Shown: one piece after another, positions 38,428-53,000 of the stretch
Layout: each line of letters begins with the position of its first letter
Position numbering within the stretch: position 1 is the first letter of the stretch
Source of the DNA: Trichoplax adhaerens
Taxonomy: Eukaryota; Placozoa; Uniplacotomia; Trichoplacea; Trichoplacidae
DNA length: 64,000 nucleotides
NCBI RefSeq assembly: GCF_000150275.1
Contig: NW_002060946.1
Span: 927,815 to 991,814 of the forward strand
Direction: 5' to 3'
Made by a program: the position numbers and the translations under genes
Notes under the pieces: generated by a model
Databases searched by the model: none
Seen by the model: only the letters and a program-made list of their open reading frames with translations
Told to the model about the DNA's origin: nothing

Positions 38428-41400
38428 TGACAGTATCTAAAAACTGCTTAAGAATGATATTCCCTTGTCGGAAGCTTTCTAGCATATCCTTGGGACGGGT
38501 GCTATAGACATCGAGTCTATGTGTAATGTTATTATTCTGTTATTGTAGCCGTTTATTGTTGCTACTTTTATTCGGTTATCTTTGTATTATGGAAAAGTTG
38601 ACATTTCTCTGAATGAGATCATTGCGTGATAGAAAACAATTAAATGGTAGCACTGAATTCGATACTTGTGTCGTTATTTTTTTCAAATTGTCTTGCTAAT
38701 GAGAGTAGGCGGAGTAAGCTGCAAGGAAGCATAAATTGATTCGCGAGTATCATTTGCATTGATTAGTACAATAAATCAGCAGAAAGTTATTTCCAATGAT
38801 ATTCATTTGATATTGTTACAAATTAATTTCAATGTGCCTTGGAAATCTGGTCAAATATTTCAATTTTTTCACGTAGAACATCAGCAATTCCAAATTGGCA
38901 GAATCTGCGTAATCATGTAGGATTTTCGATACAATTCGAGCTTTAATGACTAACATTAGCTTGATAAATTTATTTCTAGACGTATTGTCAAAGATCGTCT
39001 TACCAAGACTTTTAAAAATAGCATTTGACTCATACGTATACGCAATCGATTACTTCAACAAAAATGTTATCATATCAGTGCATCTAATTTTCGTTTCTTT
39101 TTCTTTTCTCGGATGCTTTGGGTGTCTAATTATAAGCAGAAAAGTTAATTTTCGTTAAGGTTGATAGATTAAAGAAGAAAGATGTAAACTAAAATGTTTT
39201 TTAATTTCTTATTTTACCCTGAATTACAATGTAGTACTGTGATTTTAAAGAGATGATCGATACCGTCTTTTTTAGCAGCTAATGCTTAAATTATCATCTT
39301 CGATCTTTAACGAAAGTGAATGTTTGACTATCGTTAAGTAATTCTAATTAAATAATTAGAGCTTCTATTTTGATCTTGTACCTTGTACTGAAGTACGATG
39401 TTGCAGAATCAAATAGGAAAGCTCACTGTTGTCGTAACAAACATACAGTAGATATTGAAATAGAGTGAAATCACATTAGTCGATATTGGCTCAATCTCAA
39501 TCTAGTAGGTAGAAAGTGTACTTTTTGACCTATCCGGCTATTATCTAGTTAGTAAAAGTTAACACAACTCATTATTAAATATATTGGATAGCTCTTTATG
39601 CTGGCTATTTCTTGCAATACTTTTCCTATGCGTACCCAATGGCGTCAGGAAATAGAAAGGCAGACCTATTGAACAAGTAACCGAATGGATTTTTGTCAAG
39701 CCAACATTCATTTATGATATAACATGCAAATAACGTTAAGAGACCGACAGATAGTAACAATGAAAAAGAATGATGTTATTAGGTGCAAGCAAAGTTAACA
39801 ATCAATTTTGATTAGATTGATTGGATTGGATGTGATTGAAAATGATCAAGATAGAAATAAACAATTACGCATAAAATGTTATGACCCTGATAAGAATTTG
39901 ATTAAAATAGCGTGACAGGTTGATTTTTAATCTTTAATCGATATTGCTAACCAAGTGGTAGGATTAGATCAGTCTTGTAGGGTTAGCATGAAAAACCTGG
40001 ACAAGTTTATAAGCCAGATGGTAAAATGTTTATGATCTTTGAGATGAGAAAGCATTGACAAGACAGTTTCTCCATTCTAATGGCAATCTTACAACTCCCA
40101 CTCTTTTCAGCTAATGTTGAATGGGTGCTAATTATGCATTACATTTGAACAATTTTTAATAATGGTAAGCTGGTTTCTATCATCAACGAGTTAATCTGGT
40201 GTGATTGATAGCTCTATTACCAATATAGTCTTTATTAATTGTTGTTGAATTAACTGAAATAATGAAACCAATATTATTGACACATGGATGGTTAGCCACG
40301 TTGAGAACTTTTTTCTTTTGGGCTTTAAATCATCAGTATCAATTTTTTCTAATATGCAAATCACTTTTCTACGCTTAAGGTAACATATTTTATCTATCGT
40401 TGATAGCTTCTAGTATTGAAGTGGATAGATATTGCCTTATTGAAGGTAGTTGAGTGATTCTATATGAGGCAAAGACATTCAAATTTTATCTAACTTTGTT
40501 ACGAGACGTGGGAATTATTACTATTTACTCCATATGAACGATTTGCTGTATTGATAATATAGCAACTTCGTACTTAATCTTCAGATTATTAGCGGCTTGT
40601 GCGTTATCATTGTTGGCTAAAATACTTTAGTATTACTCTTTGGCTTTAAAATAATAGATAATCTAAGCCAATTGGGTAACATATGGTCCATTTATCTATT
40701 AATGCAAGCCTTGATCGTTGTCCAAAATATTAACCATAACCGACTATAAAGGTTACTCAATTACTGATATTATTTTGTTGTAAATAGAAGTATTCTTGAC
40801 GTAAAAAAGGTTAATATAGTCATACATTAATAGAAATCAAGAAAGAAAACATTTGTCTCGGTAGCTAATATTTTTCTGATTTATTGATGCAAACTGATGA
40901 TGTCTTTGATTGATTTCTACATTTTAATGTGATGTATTATATTGATCAATAAAATGCATTCAACATGGTCATGTTAATGTCTTAGTCTTTATTGTTATCA
41001 CAGTAAAGTCTAGTGCTCATTATTTCACAATCAATATCATTATTCTAACGTATACATTTTATATTAACATGTTGTGCTGTATGTGAATAAGAATAGGCTA
41101 AGAAATACAGTCCAACTTTATCTTCATGCTTACAGCCGTTTGATTGATTTTCTGATGTAAATAGTAAAACTAGAGTTATTGATTACAGCCTTGAGCGAAC
41201 TTAAAGTATCCAAACTAAACATTTTTTCAATTAGCTATTTTTAAAATAAGCTACCTATTAAGACTAAGATTGATCATGAACATTATTGTATGTTTGCGAT
41301 ACAGAAAGGGCGATTTGCGTGAAAATTAATCAAAAAATTGACTCTGGAAAATTACATTATGATATTAAATTTTTCAACCAATTGTATTCGCTATTACAAC

Positions 41401-43097
41401 TTGTTTATAACACGATCATGTCATGTAATAATATTTCATCAATGAAATAAAAATAGATCCAACAGTAGACTATTTGCTATATGACATGACAACAAAATAG
41501 GAAGTTATCAATAACCAGAGAAAAACAAATACCTTGATGCATACAGATTCAATTTTATCGAATATCATCAATATATCCATTTCAGCGACACAATCCTCTA
41601 CAGTCGTGAAAAAGGATTTGAATGAGCAGATGAAGAGAGAAATTCAGTTTAAGTAGCTGCAATATTTTTTACTCAGCTACTCCATTACATTAAGAAAAAG
41701 ATTGTTATTCATGCTAAAATAGGGTACAGAATGGAGATTATTGTTTTGTTCATTCTGGAGCCGTATCTTTGGACTTTTTACAAATCAACTTGAATAATTG
41801 TATGCACTCCTTTTTTATTAAGTCAGCTAGATTAGTTGTTTTCCTATTATAGTTATAACTTTTCGATGACTTTTGTCATTAAATAAAATTATGCACCTGT
41901 TCTAATTACCATCTATTGAAAGGTTACTTCAAGTGATATTGTCATGTTACAGAAAAGTGAATGGAAAAACGCATGGAAAAATAATTATAAAATAGTCCTC
42001 ATTTAAAATGAGAATCTAATATGAAATGATGGAAAGATCACTCTCTAATTCTTTCTTTCTTGACCTTTCATCCATAGCAAAAGAAGTTTTTAAATATTAT
42101 CAGCATACTTGATATTTCAATCGGAACGATTAGTGTACGATCAGCTTGATTTTTGATTAGTCTATTGTTGAATTTGTATCAAAATAGGATCAAATATTTA
42201 TAACCACCAGGATTGATGATACTGTCGATTTAAGCTAATTAACAATAGCCTGAGTGAGGAATCGATGTCTGTTGCGACTATTATAATAATAATTGAAATC
42301 AGTTTTTAATAGCTTTAGTGTCTTAAAGTGATTGATTGCCATTTGCCCATTGATATTTCAATCAAATGATAGATTTAGAACTTACGTTTGTTTTCATGTC
42401 TCGCCTAGCTTTTGTTCGATCCTACATGTCGTTATTATTGCAATCCATGGTATATAAAAGGTTATCCTTTCAATGATTATTAATTAGTGTATGTTTTATC
42501 CTGACAGTTGAATATCATCTTAACTGAAAGCCTTTCAGCCGCAATTGCCATTTAGTCTTGCATACTTTTGATATCGATTCAGTCTTGATTTAACCTTGAA
42601 ATTACTTTCCGTTTTACCCAGTCGTAACTTTTTTAAGTTAGATTGTTTTCCATTAAGAAATAGTAGAAAGCTCCAATTGAACAAGCTACGAGATTAGTGC
42701 ATATTTGCATTAACTAGAGTGCGATCCAAGTTACAATCTTATCATTGACGTGAAGAAGATTTAATTTGAAAGGAGAAAGTGGGAAAAGGTTGCTCAAATC
42801 TTTTTAACGCTTGCTGTTTTTGGCTGAAGAAGAAGAGGTTAGTAAAAGCTATCCAAATTTAAGTGGATGTTATTCACTTCGGACATTGATCGCCAATCTT
42901 TGCACAATTTATCAATCTATTTCTATCACCATTAATTATGTTGATTCAATAGTTTAATTGAAGAAAGAAAATTTTTGTATCCTATTTGTAGTCAAAAGGC
43001 CATTTTTACAACTAATATTACTAATAATAACTTGAGGCATGTAGAATCCATCCGAATTTTCAATCACGGTCACCATTACTTATTCCATTTAGGACAT
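38428..43097. other. 5' flank of the homeobox gene
   Basis: Non-coding AT-rich DNA rich in short TTGATT/AATCAA and TAATTA strings. Some of these could be homeodomain-type binding sites, but such strings are expected by composition. A TATATAAAAG box occurs at about 42451-42460, about 640 bp upstream of the first exon. No exon recognised. Confidence 0.4.
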
Positions 43098-46000
43098 ATG
43101 AATACCACTACGGCCCATAAAACATCTAACAGTTCTAATTCATTTGAATGTAATGGTACTCATTCCATCGATGGTATATTAGGGATATCTGGAGAGAAAT
43201 CTGGTAAGAGTAAGATAGATATTCTCTCTACCAATTTACTAAGTGAATGTTACCAATGTTATATCTCATCTTAAGATGCCATTCATTATTTGATGCTAAT
43301 CTTAAGGGAAATACTGACCGCATAGATACGGTTCAATTAATTTTAGTATTTTAAGTCCAAATAGTACCATAGTCTTGATCTCATTTCGAAGACGTATAGC
43401 AACTTATGTCAATCTGTTTGAGCTTACAGCGTCTAGTTATTGAAACCCCACATTGACAAACGAATTAAGTTTTACCTAAATTTTATCATTCATCCATGAA
43501 CTCATATGGCTCAAATGATGGATAAGATTATTTTGCTTTCTTACTATCCTATTTGTGATCATTTTTAGTACGGCATTCTAAGTACTTAATTTTTTTCAGT
43601 AGTTTCAGCTTTCAATTTGTATCATGTTCACGTAGAGGGAAGGTGTCAGTATCTCAAAGCTAGACCTTTAAAGAATTATTTATTTTCTCTATCGTTATTC
43701 CGTTATAACATTTCTGAGTGTCGGGATTAATAAGCGATTATTAAGCTGGCGCGATCGACTGCTGGCAACGCTTGAAATTGAGTTTAAACCTACTAATTCT
43801 TGTCCATAGAACGTTTACCAATATTATTATCATTTACATTAATGATGAGAATATATTTAAATTACTATTTAGAATAGGATGATTCTTATATTGTATAACA
43901 ATTAGAACGGCCCTGTAGAGAAAAAAATGTGTAGAGTTCGTCTACCTAATGCTATCTTTGTAAATTACAATTATAAAATCTATCAAGATCTACCTATCTA
44001 TCCTATTTTGAGTAGCATAAAGGTCACTAGCTTATACAGCAAGTATTGTGCGAGAATTTTTCAATTATTTTCGATTGGTTATTCCAAACATTACCCGTAT
44101 ACTTTTTAAAAATATCACAGCTATTGATTATAAAAATCTATCCTGTGCATAGCAAGCGATCCTATAGGTATCATTCAAATTCACCTGTAGTTACTATCTT
44201 TTGAATTGAAGAGTTAATTAAAAAGTTTATTCTATTACACTGATTATAGCGTGAAAACGCTATTAGGCTTGAGCGAAATATAATAAACGATCATTAGTAG
44301 GACTCCAAGACTAGCCAATCTCTTAGGATACAACTGTATGGTATTTATTAGACTTGGTATTGTTTCAAGATGTAGTCGATTTTAGAAGAAGCCGCAAGAA
44401 GTAATTCTTGCATTTAGAATAGATGATTCGCATTTAATATTAAGCTATTATTTAGAAGTGAGGTGATGGAATAATCTGATTTATTGATTCGAAGTGAAGT
44501 TGCTTCTAGATGATGATGATTGCAACTCCTTATCGACTGTCTTAATATAGATTAAACTAGTTATAAATCATTCTAGGCTCAACTTTTTGCAATTAAAAAG
44601 TATAAAATTAATTGAATTGATTATCCGTAGTTATTGTAGTCTTTGCTATTTCGGCTATGACAAGTGTAAAGGTGCAACCAAGTGTTGGAAATTAATGGAT
44701 TGATTAAAATTATCTAAGACTAATTTCTACATCTTCCCTATCATTAGATAAGGCAGACGATAATCTATGAAATCAATTAACGTAATAAAAACATAAATTA
44801 TCCTCTCATCGATACACTGATTAATTATTAGAACAGTGTAACAATCATTGAGTGTATTCAATTCTAGTGATAATAGCTCCATAACAAAATCATTGTGCCT
44901 TCAAGGTGAATAATAGCAGTCAATAGAATTTTATCTAATGTTCTTGCTTAACTTACAAGCATAACTGCAAATTTTCAAATGAAAAAAGTCTATTCTGTTA
45001 CAAAATTTTAAAAATATTTTTCTTTCATTTTAGAAGGGATTTAGTGACTCCATCGATTACAGCATCATAATTATTTAATGGCTACTAGAGTACTATGACA
45101 ATGTAATAATCCTGCCTAAATTTGACCTGTAGAAACCTCGCATCTATATATTCTGATTTCTACGACTGCACAGGATATAGCAATTACGTATTTCGTTTTC
45201 AACTCATTTCTCATAAATTAAGATGAATTGGATAACTTCACATTCAATAAAGCAGGAAACTTTAATATTTATTATAATAACATGAATTCATTAAAAGTTA
45301 ATCATATGAGGATGGAAGATGTTGGTAGATTAGAAATAAATTAAATGTTTTGAAATAATAGGTATTATTAACGAGGTAGGCTGGGTATTTTGAATGAGAA
45401 AGAAGGATTAATATTGACAATTGCTAAAAATGAAGGATAAAGTAATAAATAATTGGATGGATGAGTCAATCTAGAGGCTAATTTTAATGTAATTTAACCA
45501 TCTTAATAATTTTTATTTCTTTCATTGCATAATCTGGTCATAATTGCACAAATGTAGCGAGCGATTTGAAATATAATAAACGAAGTAGCCGATACAGTGA
45601 CCATTCTGATGACATCGATATGAATCAAAAGAAAAGAAAATTTAATCAACAGGATCAAGATGATGTTCGTATGCCACCACCATCACTTCCTCAACAATCA
45701 TCTCATCAGCCGACATCCAATGAGAAACCTAGTAAGGTTTTAGTTAGTGGTAAGAAAAGGAAAAGATATCGAACAACTTTTACCAGTCAACAGTTGGAAG
45801 AACTAGAAAGAGCATTTGAACTGGCGCCTTATCCCGATGTATTTACTCGCGAAGATTTAGCAACTAAAATTTCCTTAACTGAAGCACGCGTCCAGGTAAG
45901 AATTTGTAATCACGGGTTACAGTCATTTTTTTATTGTTATGATCTTAAATTTTGGCCTTGATATAGCTAAAAAACACAATTAATTTATCATTATTTTATT

Positions 46001-49000
46001 TATGATATGGATAGCACTCGGAGAAAAAATTAAATATCCATTTTTTAATTTTCTGTCGATAAATCGATGCTAGAAGTATTTGGCAACTGTAATTTAAAAG
46101 TCAATTTTTTAGCCGAGCACGATAATGACTTAAAAATTAATATGCCTTAATAGAAATATGCTGGATTATTGAATAATCATTTTAGGATTAATAATTATTG
46201 GCTTTAATATAAAATGTTGGTTTATTGAATTCATTATTTTTTAGTTATCCGATTTAAACTTGATTCCTTACAGTTTTTCAAGCCAATAGCATTCAAAATA
46301 CTTCTTAATTCACTATTTTGATGCACTTATGCTAATTACCGAGGTTTACCTGTATGAAGATCTGCCAAATACTAATAATATGTAGCTGTTATTCGAACAT
46401 GTCACAGATCTTAAGACAATCACTGCCATAAAGTAAAAATATTTCCCGGAAAACTAGTCAATTTGCTATTGGGATGATTGTATTGCAGAATACTAAAAGC
46501 GAAAATATCTCTATGATTTCGGGAAAGATGTTAGCATGATGCTTTTGCATAATAATTTAAAGGTCATTAAACGTCTATTATTGCGCCAAGTTGAACATAT
46601 TCGCCATTATTTCGCTTCATTGTGACTGCAACGGAAGTCGCGATATATTTTATATTGTCATAAACGTATCTAAAGCGTTCTGTACTGGCAATTAATAGTA
46701 TCGAAAGAAGATATTGAATCATAACTATTCCTTTTAAATTGACGCATATAGGTTGATTTGAGAATTGGCCAGCAATCAGTATTAGTATTCATCGTTGTGT
46801 CCTATGCTCCATATGACTATTAAGGTCTAGAACAGATACTTTTCTATTACCTTAATTTTTTAATGTCCGGTATGGTGTTAATATTTCAGATAAAAGCTAT
46901 ACTAGTATCGACACTTTTTATATATTAATTTGGTTAATATATTTTCTTGAGACAATTTGCTACATTATTTTCATATTAACGGTTGGATCGAGGTTAAGAT
47001 ATTAACTGCTTGTAGCCTGAATATTTTTATCATTTGGCGGGTATTTTTTATTATTATATTTCCGTAATTAAAAGTAGATTCTCTATATAGGTGTTATTAG
47101 AACTAAATTAGATAGATATATTGCAAACGAAGTAAAGAAATTGATGCAATTTAACACTATACTAAACCTTGGTGGTGAAAGCGATAAACTAAGTTATTCT
47201 AAATACATTGCATAATTGATTTATGATAGGTTTGGTTCCAAAATAGGCGTGCCAAATGGAGAAAAAAAGAAAAATTTGTCAATAACAGCAATCGAAATGG
47301 ATCAATTGTCCACTCCAATGTTTATGCTCCATTTTATCAAAGTAGCCATGTTACTAGCTCTTATCATCCTAATATCATGTATTCCAACTTTACAACAGGT
47401 GAGATGCTCTTCCTCAGATTTTTAAACATTGATATGATTTATAGTAGAGTGGATGAGTATGTAATAACAAATGTAATATGAATAGTGGGATATCTTGTCA
47501 CCTTATGAACTGTCTGACTCGTAAAAAATATATCAAAGGGACCTCATTAAGTCTAGTCTTACGAATTCTTGTTATAGAAGTATATCTAATATGGCTTTTA
47601 TTGACTTCAATTTTATTATGCAATCAATAATTCTTTGTCTATACTTAACATTTTCTGATATTAAATAGCCCGTATTGTAATTAATCCAAAGCATAATCTT
47701 AAATAGACTTCCGTTATTGTTTTGTTTTCTCCCTTCATAATCTGAATATTGTATTTCCAATAATTTATTACCAATCGCTTTTTAAAATTAATAATTCATA
47801 TTTTACTGTACCTAAAAGATATTTGTGATGGTTAAGATTGGCTACGTTAGATTTTAGAAAATTAACAAAACAGTCGTTATAGCCTAGAAAATAACTCAAG
47901 CATAACATTAGGCTATTAAGGTTAACTATCGAAACTAAGTTAACTTCCTTACGAGTAAATAAATTGAATGATAGTTTTCTGTTGCTAGCAGGCAAAGTTG
48001 GACAATATTATCATGGTAAAACTATAATAACATCAGGATTAAACGATTCTGAATACACAATAATAGAATTGGATCAAAAGCCTATAGAGTAGCTTGCTTA
48101 GATGTACTCATACTTAGCTCCTTCAAATATGAATTGCACAAGAAAACAATGCTGTTATTTCTGATTTTATTGCCAAGTAATTAGTACGTTCATAAATATC
48201 GGTAAATAGATTTCGGAAGTTGTCTAAATTCCACGTAGAAGAATAATACCTTATATTAAAGTAAAGCAATAATTGATATTTTTATTAGTCTATTCGCCAT
48301 ATATTCGTAGACATAATGGTGGCATTTTGTTGACATATTAAATATAAATGATTATATCAGTGATTTACCACTAATTATTATTTAAAGTTAATGAATTATG
48401 GATGCGGGCTGTGATTAATAAGACCCAAAAAACATGCATTATCTCATTTTTTTTAATTCATTGCAACACTTTTTACTGTTTCAGACTACAAAAGTCGTGG
48501 TACTAATAATTAATCTATTAGTGATGCATAAATAGTATGTACCATATCGGTATATGCATAATTCTTAGACATGTGTATATAGCTATCCGGTAGTTACCAG
48601 TATGATTAATGATTTCTATTTTCGATGGTGACTGGTTTCCGCAGAATATTTACAAAGATTGGACCTAAAATCTGACTAATAAATAATTAGCAAAGTATGA
48701 TTAATCGGCTGAAAAATACGTAGTACCGGAAGGTGTAGTTTTTCTTGCAGTCAACTAGGTAATTGTCCAGTAGTGATTCATTTACTTTAAGAATGCTTTA
48801 TCATATTGGTAGATATCCAAAAGCTGCGAAAATTTACTTTCACTCAAACAGAATTGGATTGACTGACATGTGTTTACACTATGACCGAAATTTTAGTGAT
48901 TTGAATATTTTTTCTTTAGATTAAAATTATTACTTTAATATTCAGTTAATTAGAGAAAAGCGATATATATAGTCACTAGAGGATTACTATTTAACAACAG

Positions 49001-49998
49001 TAATTAAACGCATTACCACTGGTATACTAGATACGATTATGATATTGAAGTATGGTGATGACTTCTGGTCATATCAATTATGTATACTATACTGAACCTA
49101 ATAATTCCTCTTATTTATATCTATAATTACTTACTTGCCAGATGCAATAACAAGTATTCTATATACTTTGACAATAGCTTGAGATTAATGACTTTCAAAT
49201 AGCTATAACAATTGACTAGAAATTTAATATAATAGCAACTTTTCTTTAATAAAAGTATCGAAAGTAATAATTCAAAATAAGCAACAATTAAGTAAACATT
49301 GAGAGATAAGCTAGATAAAAGTTCCCAACAACCTGGCATCATAAGTATCTTAATGTTATGCCATTTATGACAAGCTAAAACCTGCTGTTGGTAGAATCAT
49401 ATTAAATATTAATACAAATACGACAAATAGAAGTAAGAGATTATTCAAATTAATTAATTAATTTTTATCTTTATCCGTAGTCTTATCCATGATTTATTAT
49501 TAATCAATATATATAGTTATAAATCGTAACATGTACTTTCTTATATATGAATAAATTAAAGATCTTTAAAATATTTCTTATTGCGAATTCCAGTTGTTGA
49601 ATGAGATGATAGCACTCCCTTAAACCCTTTTAACGCTGACTGATTGATAGAGTGCACAGTTACTTGGAGTAAGCGTTTTTTTTACATGCAGCTCGATGTT
49701 GATAGAATACTTTTCCTAAAATGAATTACATCAATACCAATTACTTAGGAGGATTGATTACTTCTTCTGATATAATTTATGTTGCTAATTTATTAACTAG
49801 AACTTTCTTTTAAAATATTTTAACTTAGGCGTTCACTTAGATCCAACTGTACCAGCAACTTCATTTTTACATCCTACTCAACGATCTGCTGTTTATCGGC
49901 CATTACCATCGGTAGCTGTGCGTGGAGGTACTCAACCTTTCATCGCTGGTCAACCATCAACTGACCACTTAATTAATCGTGCTGGTCTTGGCAAGTAG
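43098..49998 (+). CDS. PRD-class (paired-like) homeobox gene with octapeptide
   Basis: DNA-binding transcription factor of the PRD class. Exons: 43098-43203, 45558-45895, 47230-47398, 49829-49998. Phases 1, 0 and 1 agree, giving 260 residues. Residues 22-29 read HSIDGILG, the Pax octapeptide / eh1-type Groucho-binding motif. An acidic and Gln/Pro-rich linker follows. The homeodomain is at 103-162: R5, F8, L16, F20 and YPDVFTRE in helix 2, then [12 protein letters not shown] with Q50 and N51. The intron after position 46 is the one typical of PRD-class homeoboxes. Helices most resemble Arx, Alx and Drgx types. No paired domain lies upstream within reach, and no OAR motif is visible in the C-terminus. 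Orthology is unresolved, so no symbol is given. The second exon has no ATG until residue 54, which supports the upstream exon. Confidence 0.88.
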
Positions 49999-50020
49999 AG
50001 TTTCAATAGTACATTCGAGT

Positions 50021-50026
50021 ATTAAA
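50021..50026 (+). terminator. Variant poly(A) signal of the homeobox gene
   Basis: ATTAAA, the commonest AATAAA variant, 22 bp after the TAG stop at 49996-49998. Confidence 0.45.
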
Positions 50027-53000
50027 GGCCTTTGTATGAATCATTGCGAACTATACCTGATCCTAATCCGTTAAGATCTTACTCTTATGGATTGCACATT
50101 ATCATTCTATCGGTATTTATTTCGTTAATTTAAGGCATTTGCGATTGAGAAAATAACACTCTTGCGGATATCTACTTATAAATCAATCGATTTAATCAAA
50201 AGATACCGCAATTGCTAGTAAATTAGTAAAATGGTCTAAAAAAATGGATTTATGAAGTTATTGATTAATACATAAGTATTATAAAGTATTGCCATTTTGG
50301 TAACAAAAGTGATTAACTTGGCTTAATTAATTTTTTGTTATCATATCACTATCTATAGCTCTATCATCGTATTAAAGCACTCTTTAATCAACATTATTAT
50401 TATCATTTTAACATCATATTATATAAGACTATTTTCCGTATTAATAAAGTAATTAGAATAGAAGTAAGGGTGCTGTCATGGTCAGTAACTAAATGATTCA
50501 AGCTTTATTCTGAAGTTTTACCTAGATTGTGTTAAAGTTATGTTTTGATTAGTACTCTGAAAGTGCTACCATAGATATCAAATTTCCTAATGTATTAAAA
50601 GTGAACAGTAAGTCATGGTCTGGTATAGCTTATGTTTTGAACTTCTACCTAAGTTAACAATAGAGGTTTAAAAAATATTTATTCAGTATAAATATGGAAA
50701 AATACCCGTAGATATTAATCAGCCAATTCGTTCTCTTAGTCCTTCTTCTCACTCTCATTGATGCATTTATCGCAAATAATGGACGTTCACCCGCTAATTA
50801 TTTATTATAATGGAGCTATATTCTCCTGATTAAGTCTAGAAAAGAGATTACATCTTATCGTAGTATAGCATAAATTCTTATTTGTTCAAACTAAATTTGT
50901 ATTAGTATTATCCTCTGGTGAATCTATGTTTTATTGGTAAAATATTGCTATAGAACTGGAAGTAATCAATAAGGTAGAAGATACTGAGATATTGCAATTA
51001 AATTTATGTATTGGTCATCGTAATATCCGCTTAATCTGTAGCGGTTTTGATGATGTACAATAGTGCGATATCTCAGTGTAGCACTTTATTTTAGGTGTAG
51101 ACTTACTGAACCTCTATGAAAAATTCTCTGCATGACTACAAATTTATCTCTCTGTTAAAACAAGTGATGACGTGATCAACTTAAAGAAAATGTATTAGTT
51201 TACTTATGCGATAGATTTTACAAGTAGTAAAAATTGCTGGCATAAGATATGTTATTGAATATAATCGTGATCTTACAACTGTCTAATTATAATTATAATT
51301 ATGATATTTACGTGTATACTGATATGTTGGTTTATAAAACTACTGAAAGGTAGTAATAATCAAAAATTCCGTTATTGCAATTATTTATATTATACGTATA
51401 ACTATATTTCAAAAAAGGGTTGCTGTAGCCTGATAGAGCTTGAGGATAACTTTTGAAGTATCTACAAGAATTATTTCATATCTTATGACTCCTTATAATC
51501 TTAGAGTCTTGCCATTGATTTATTTTAATCTGCTATATTGCGGCATTTCCGTATCATCACAACTGGTATGAAATAGATTTTGTGATTTATGATCGTTATT
51601 TGGTATCCTTATATAGCTACCCATACGTAAATATAGAATTGTTTTTATATGCATTCTATGTCATCTTAAAGATATGTGTATATCTATATCTATATAAATA
51701 TATACTCCTGTATGGATTGGTATACTATCTATAAATGCCAAAAACTGATAAACCAGTACCGCTTATCATTTGTGATTACGATACGGAAAAGCAATGCTAA
51801 TTCGGTAGTTTTATTCCTTGGTATGTTTACTAGAAGCTATTTATTCGGGTGATTTATGGTGAATATGGAATGATAAATTTTTTAAAATCTTCTAATGTAT
51901 TTCTTCGCAAGATGATCGTCCAAATAAATGATTATTTAAACTTAGAGACCTGAGTACTAAGTGAATTTAACACAATGTAAATCAGCATGGTAATTTAACG
52001 AGTTTAGGTTTGTAAATTTTAACATCTGCTAAGCAGTTCGTGCATGTGGTACAGAGCTGATACTTACTACCATTGTAAGTCTATCATGAAGTTAATAAAT
52101 TCGTTTGAATCGACTTATTTGTACTTGTTACATTACATTGTAATTTCAATTATTAATTATGGCTAAAAGGAATGCAATGGAATATTAGAAGGAGGGGCAA
52201 CATATGCAATTATACATTTGTTTGAAGGGAAATTTGATACCAAGTAACAGCAGCCAGTTATAGATGCAGTACCCATTGATTTATATTTCAAGAAGCGCAC
52301 AAGTTTTTAGTGATATTGCTGATATTACAAAGATTTTACGACTTTTGTTAAAGATGCAATAACAACAATATTGGCAAAATTTACAATATAGGAAATTGAA
52401 TATATACATCAGAGTAGCACGGAAGATGACGAGTTATCATAGTACCGCATGCTTGTAAACCCCCTGATTGCAATTGACTGTAGCTATATTCTAATCATGC
52501 TGATGATATTTCGGCGGAGAGATTTATCAGAACTAGCTAATTGTAATAGTTAAAAAAATTTTTTAATTTTCTTTTTGAGTCTGCAACTGGAAATTGAATA
52601 TCAGATAAATTGTTTTAATTCTCCAGACTTAATTGACAGTATTCTTATTCGTTAAGGGGTGAAAGATTGACTATACTAGGAAGTATTTTCCCTCCTATAA
52701 TCTTTATGATACTACCTTGTCATCATAAAAGCTGCCGTATAAAATTTACTTATATGTAAGCAGCATATCTATTTATTTATTTATTAAATGTCTTCCAGAG
52801 TTTGAGAGGGTATACTGCGTTTAATATTTAATTTATAGAATGAGAAACTAATGATTAAACAAAAGAGATTTACTTCTCAAAAATGCTGCTATATTAACCT
52901 ATAATGTTAAAAGATGCTTAGGTACGATACAATACTGATTGGCTATCACTATGGTACATAGCAGAAGCTGAAATGTGGACCCTTATAATTATTGAATGAG

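Noticed and set aside
45566-45961. Homeobox exon read as a 131-codon gene on its own
   Set aside because: It starts at TTG and runs into the intron. The true exon is 45558-45895, joined to exons at 43098, 47230 and 49829.
47216-47425. 69-codon frame over the second homeobox exon
   Set aside because: Wrong frame. The frame entering from the GT-AG junction encodes [12 protein letters not shown].
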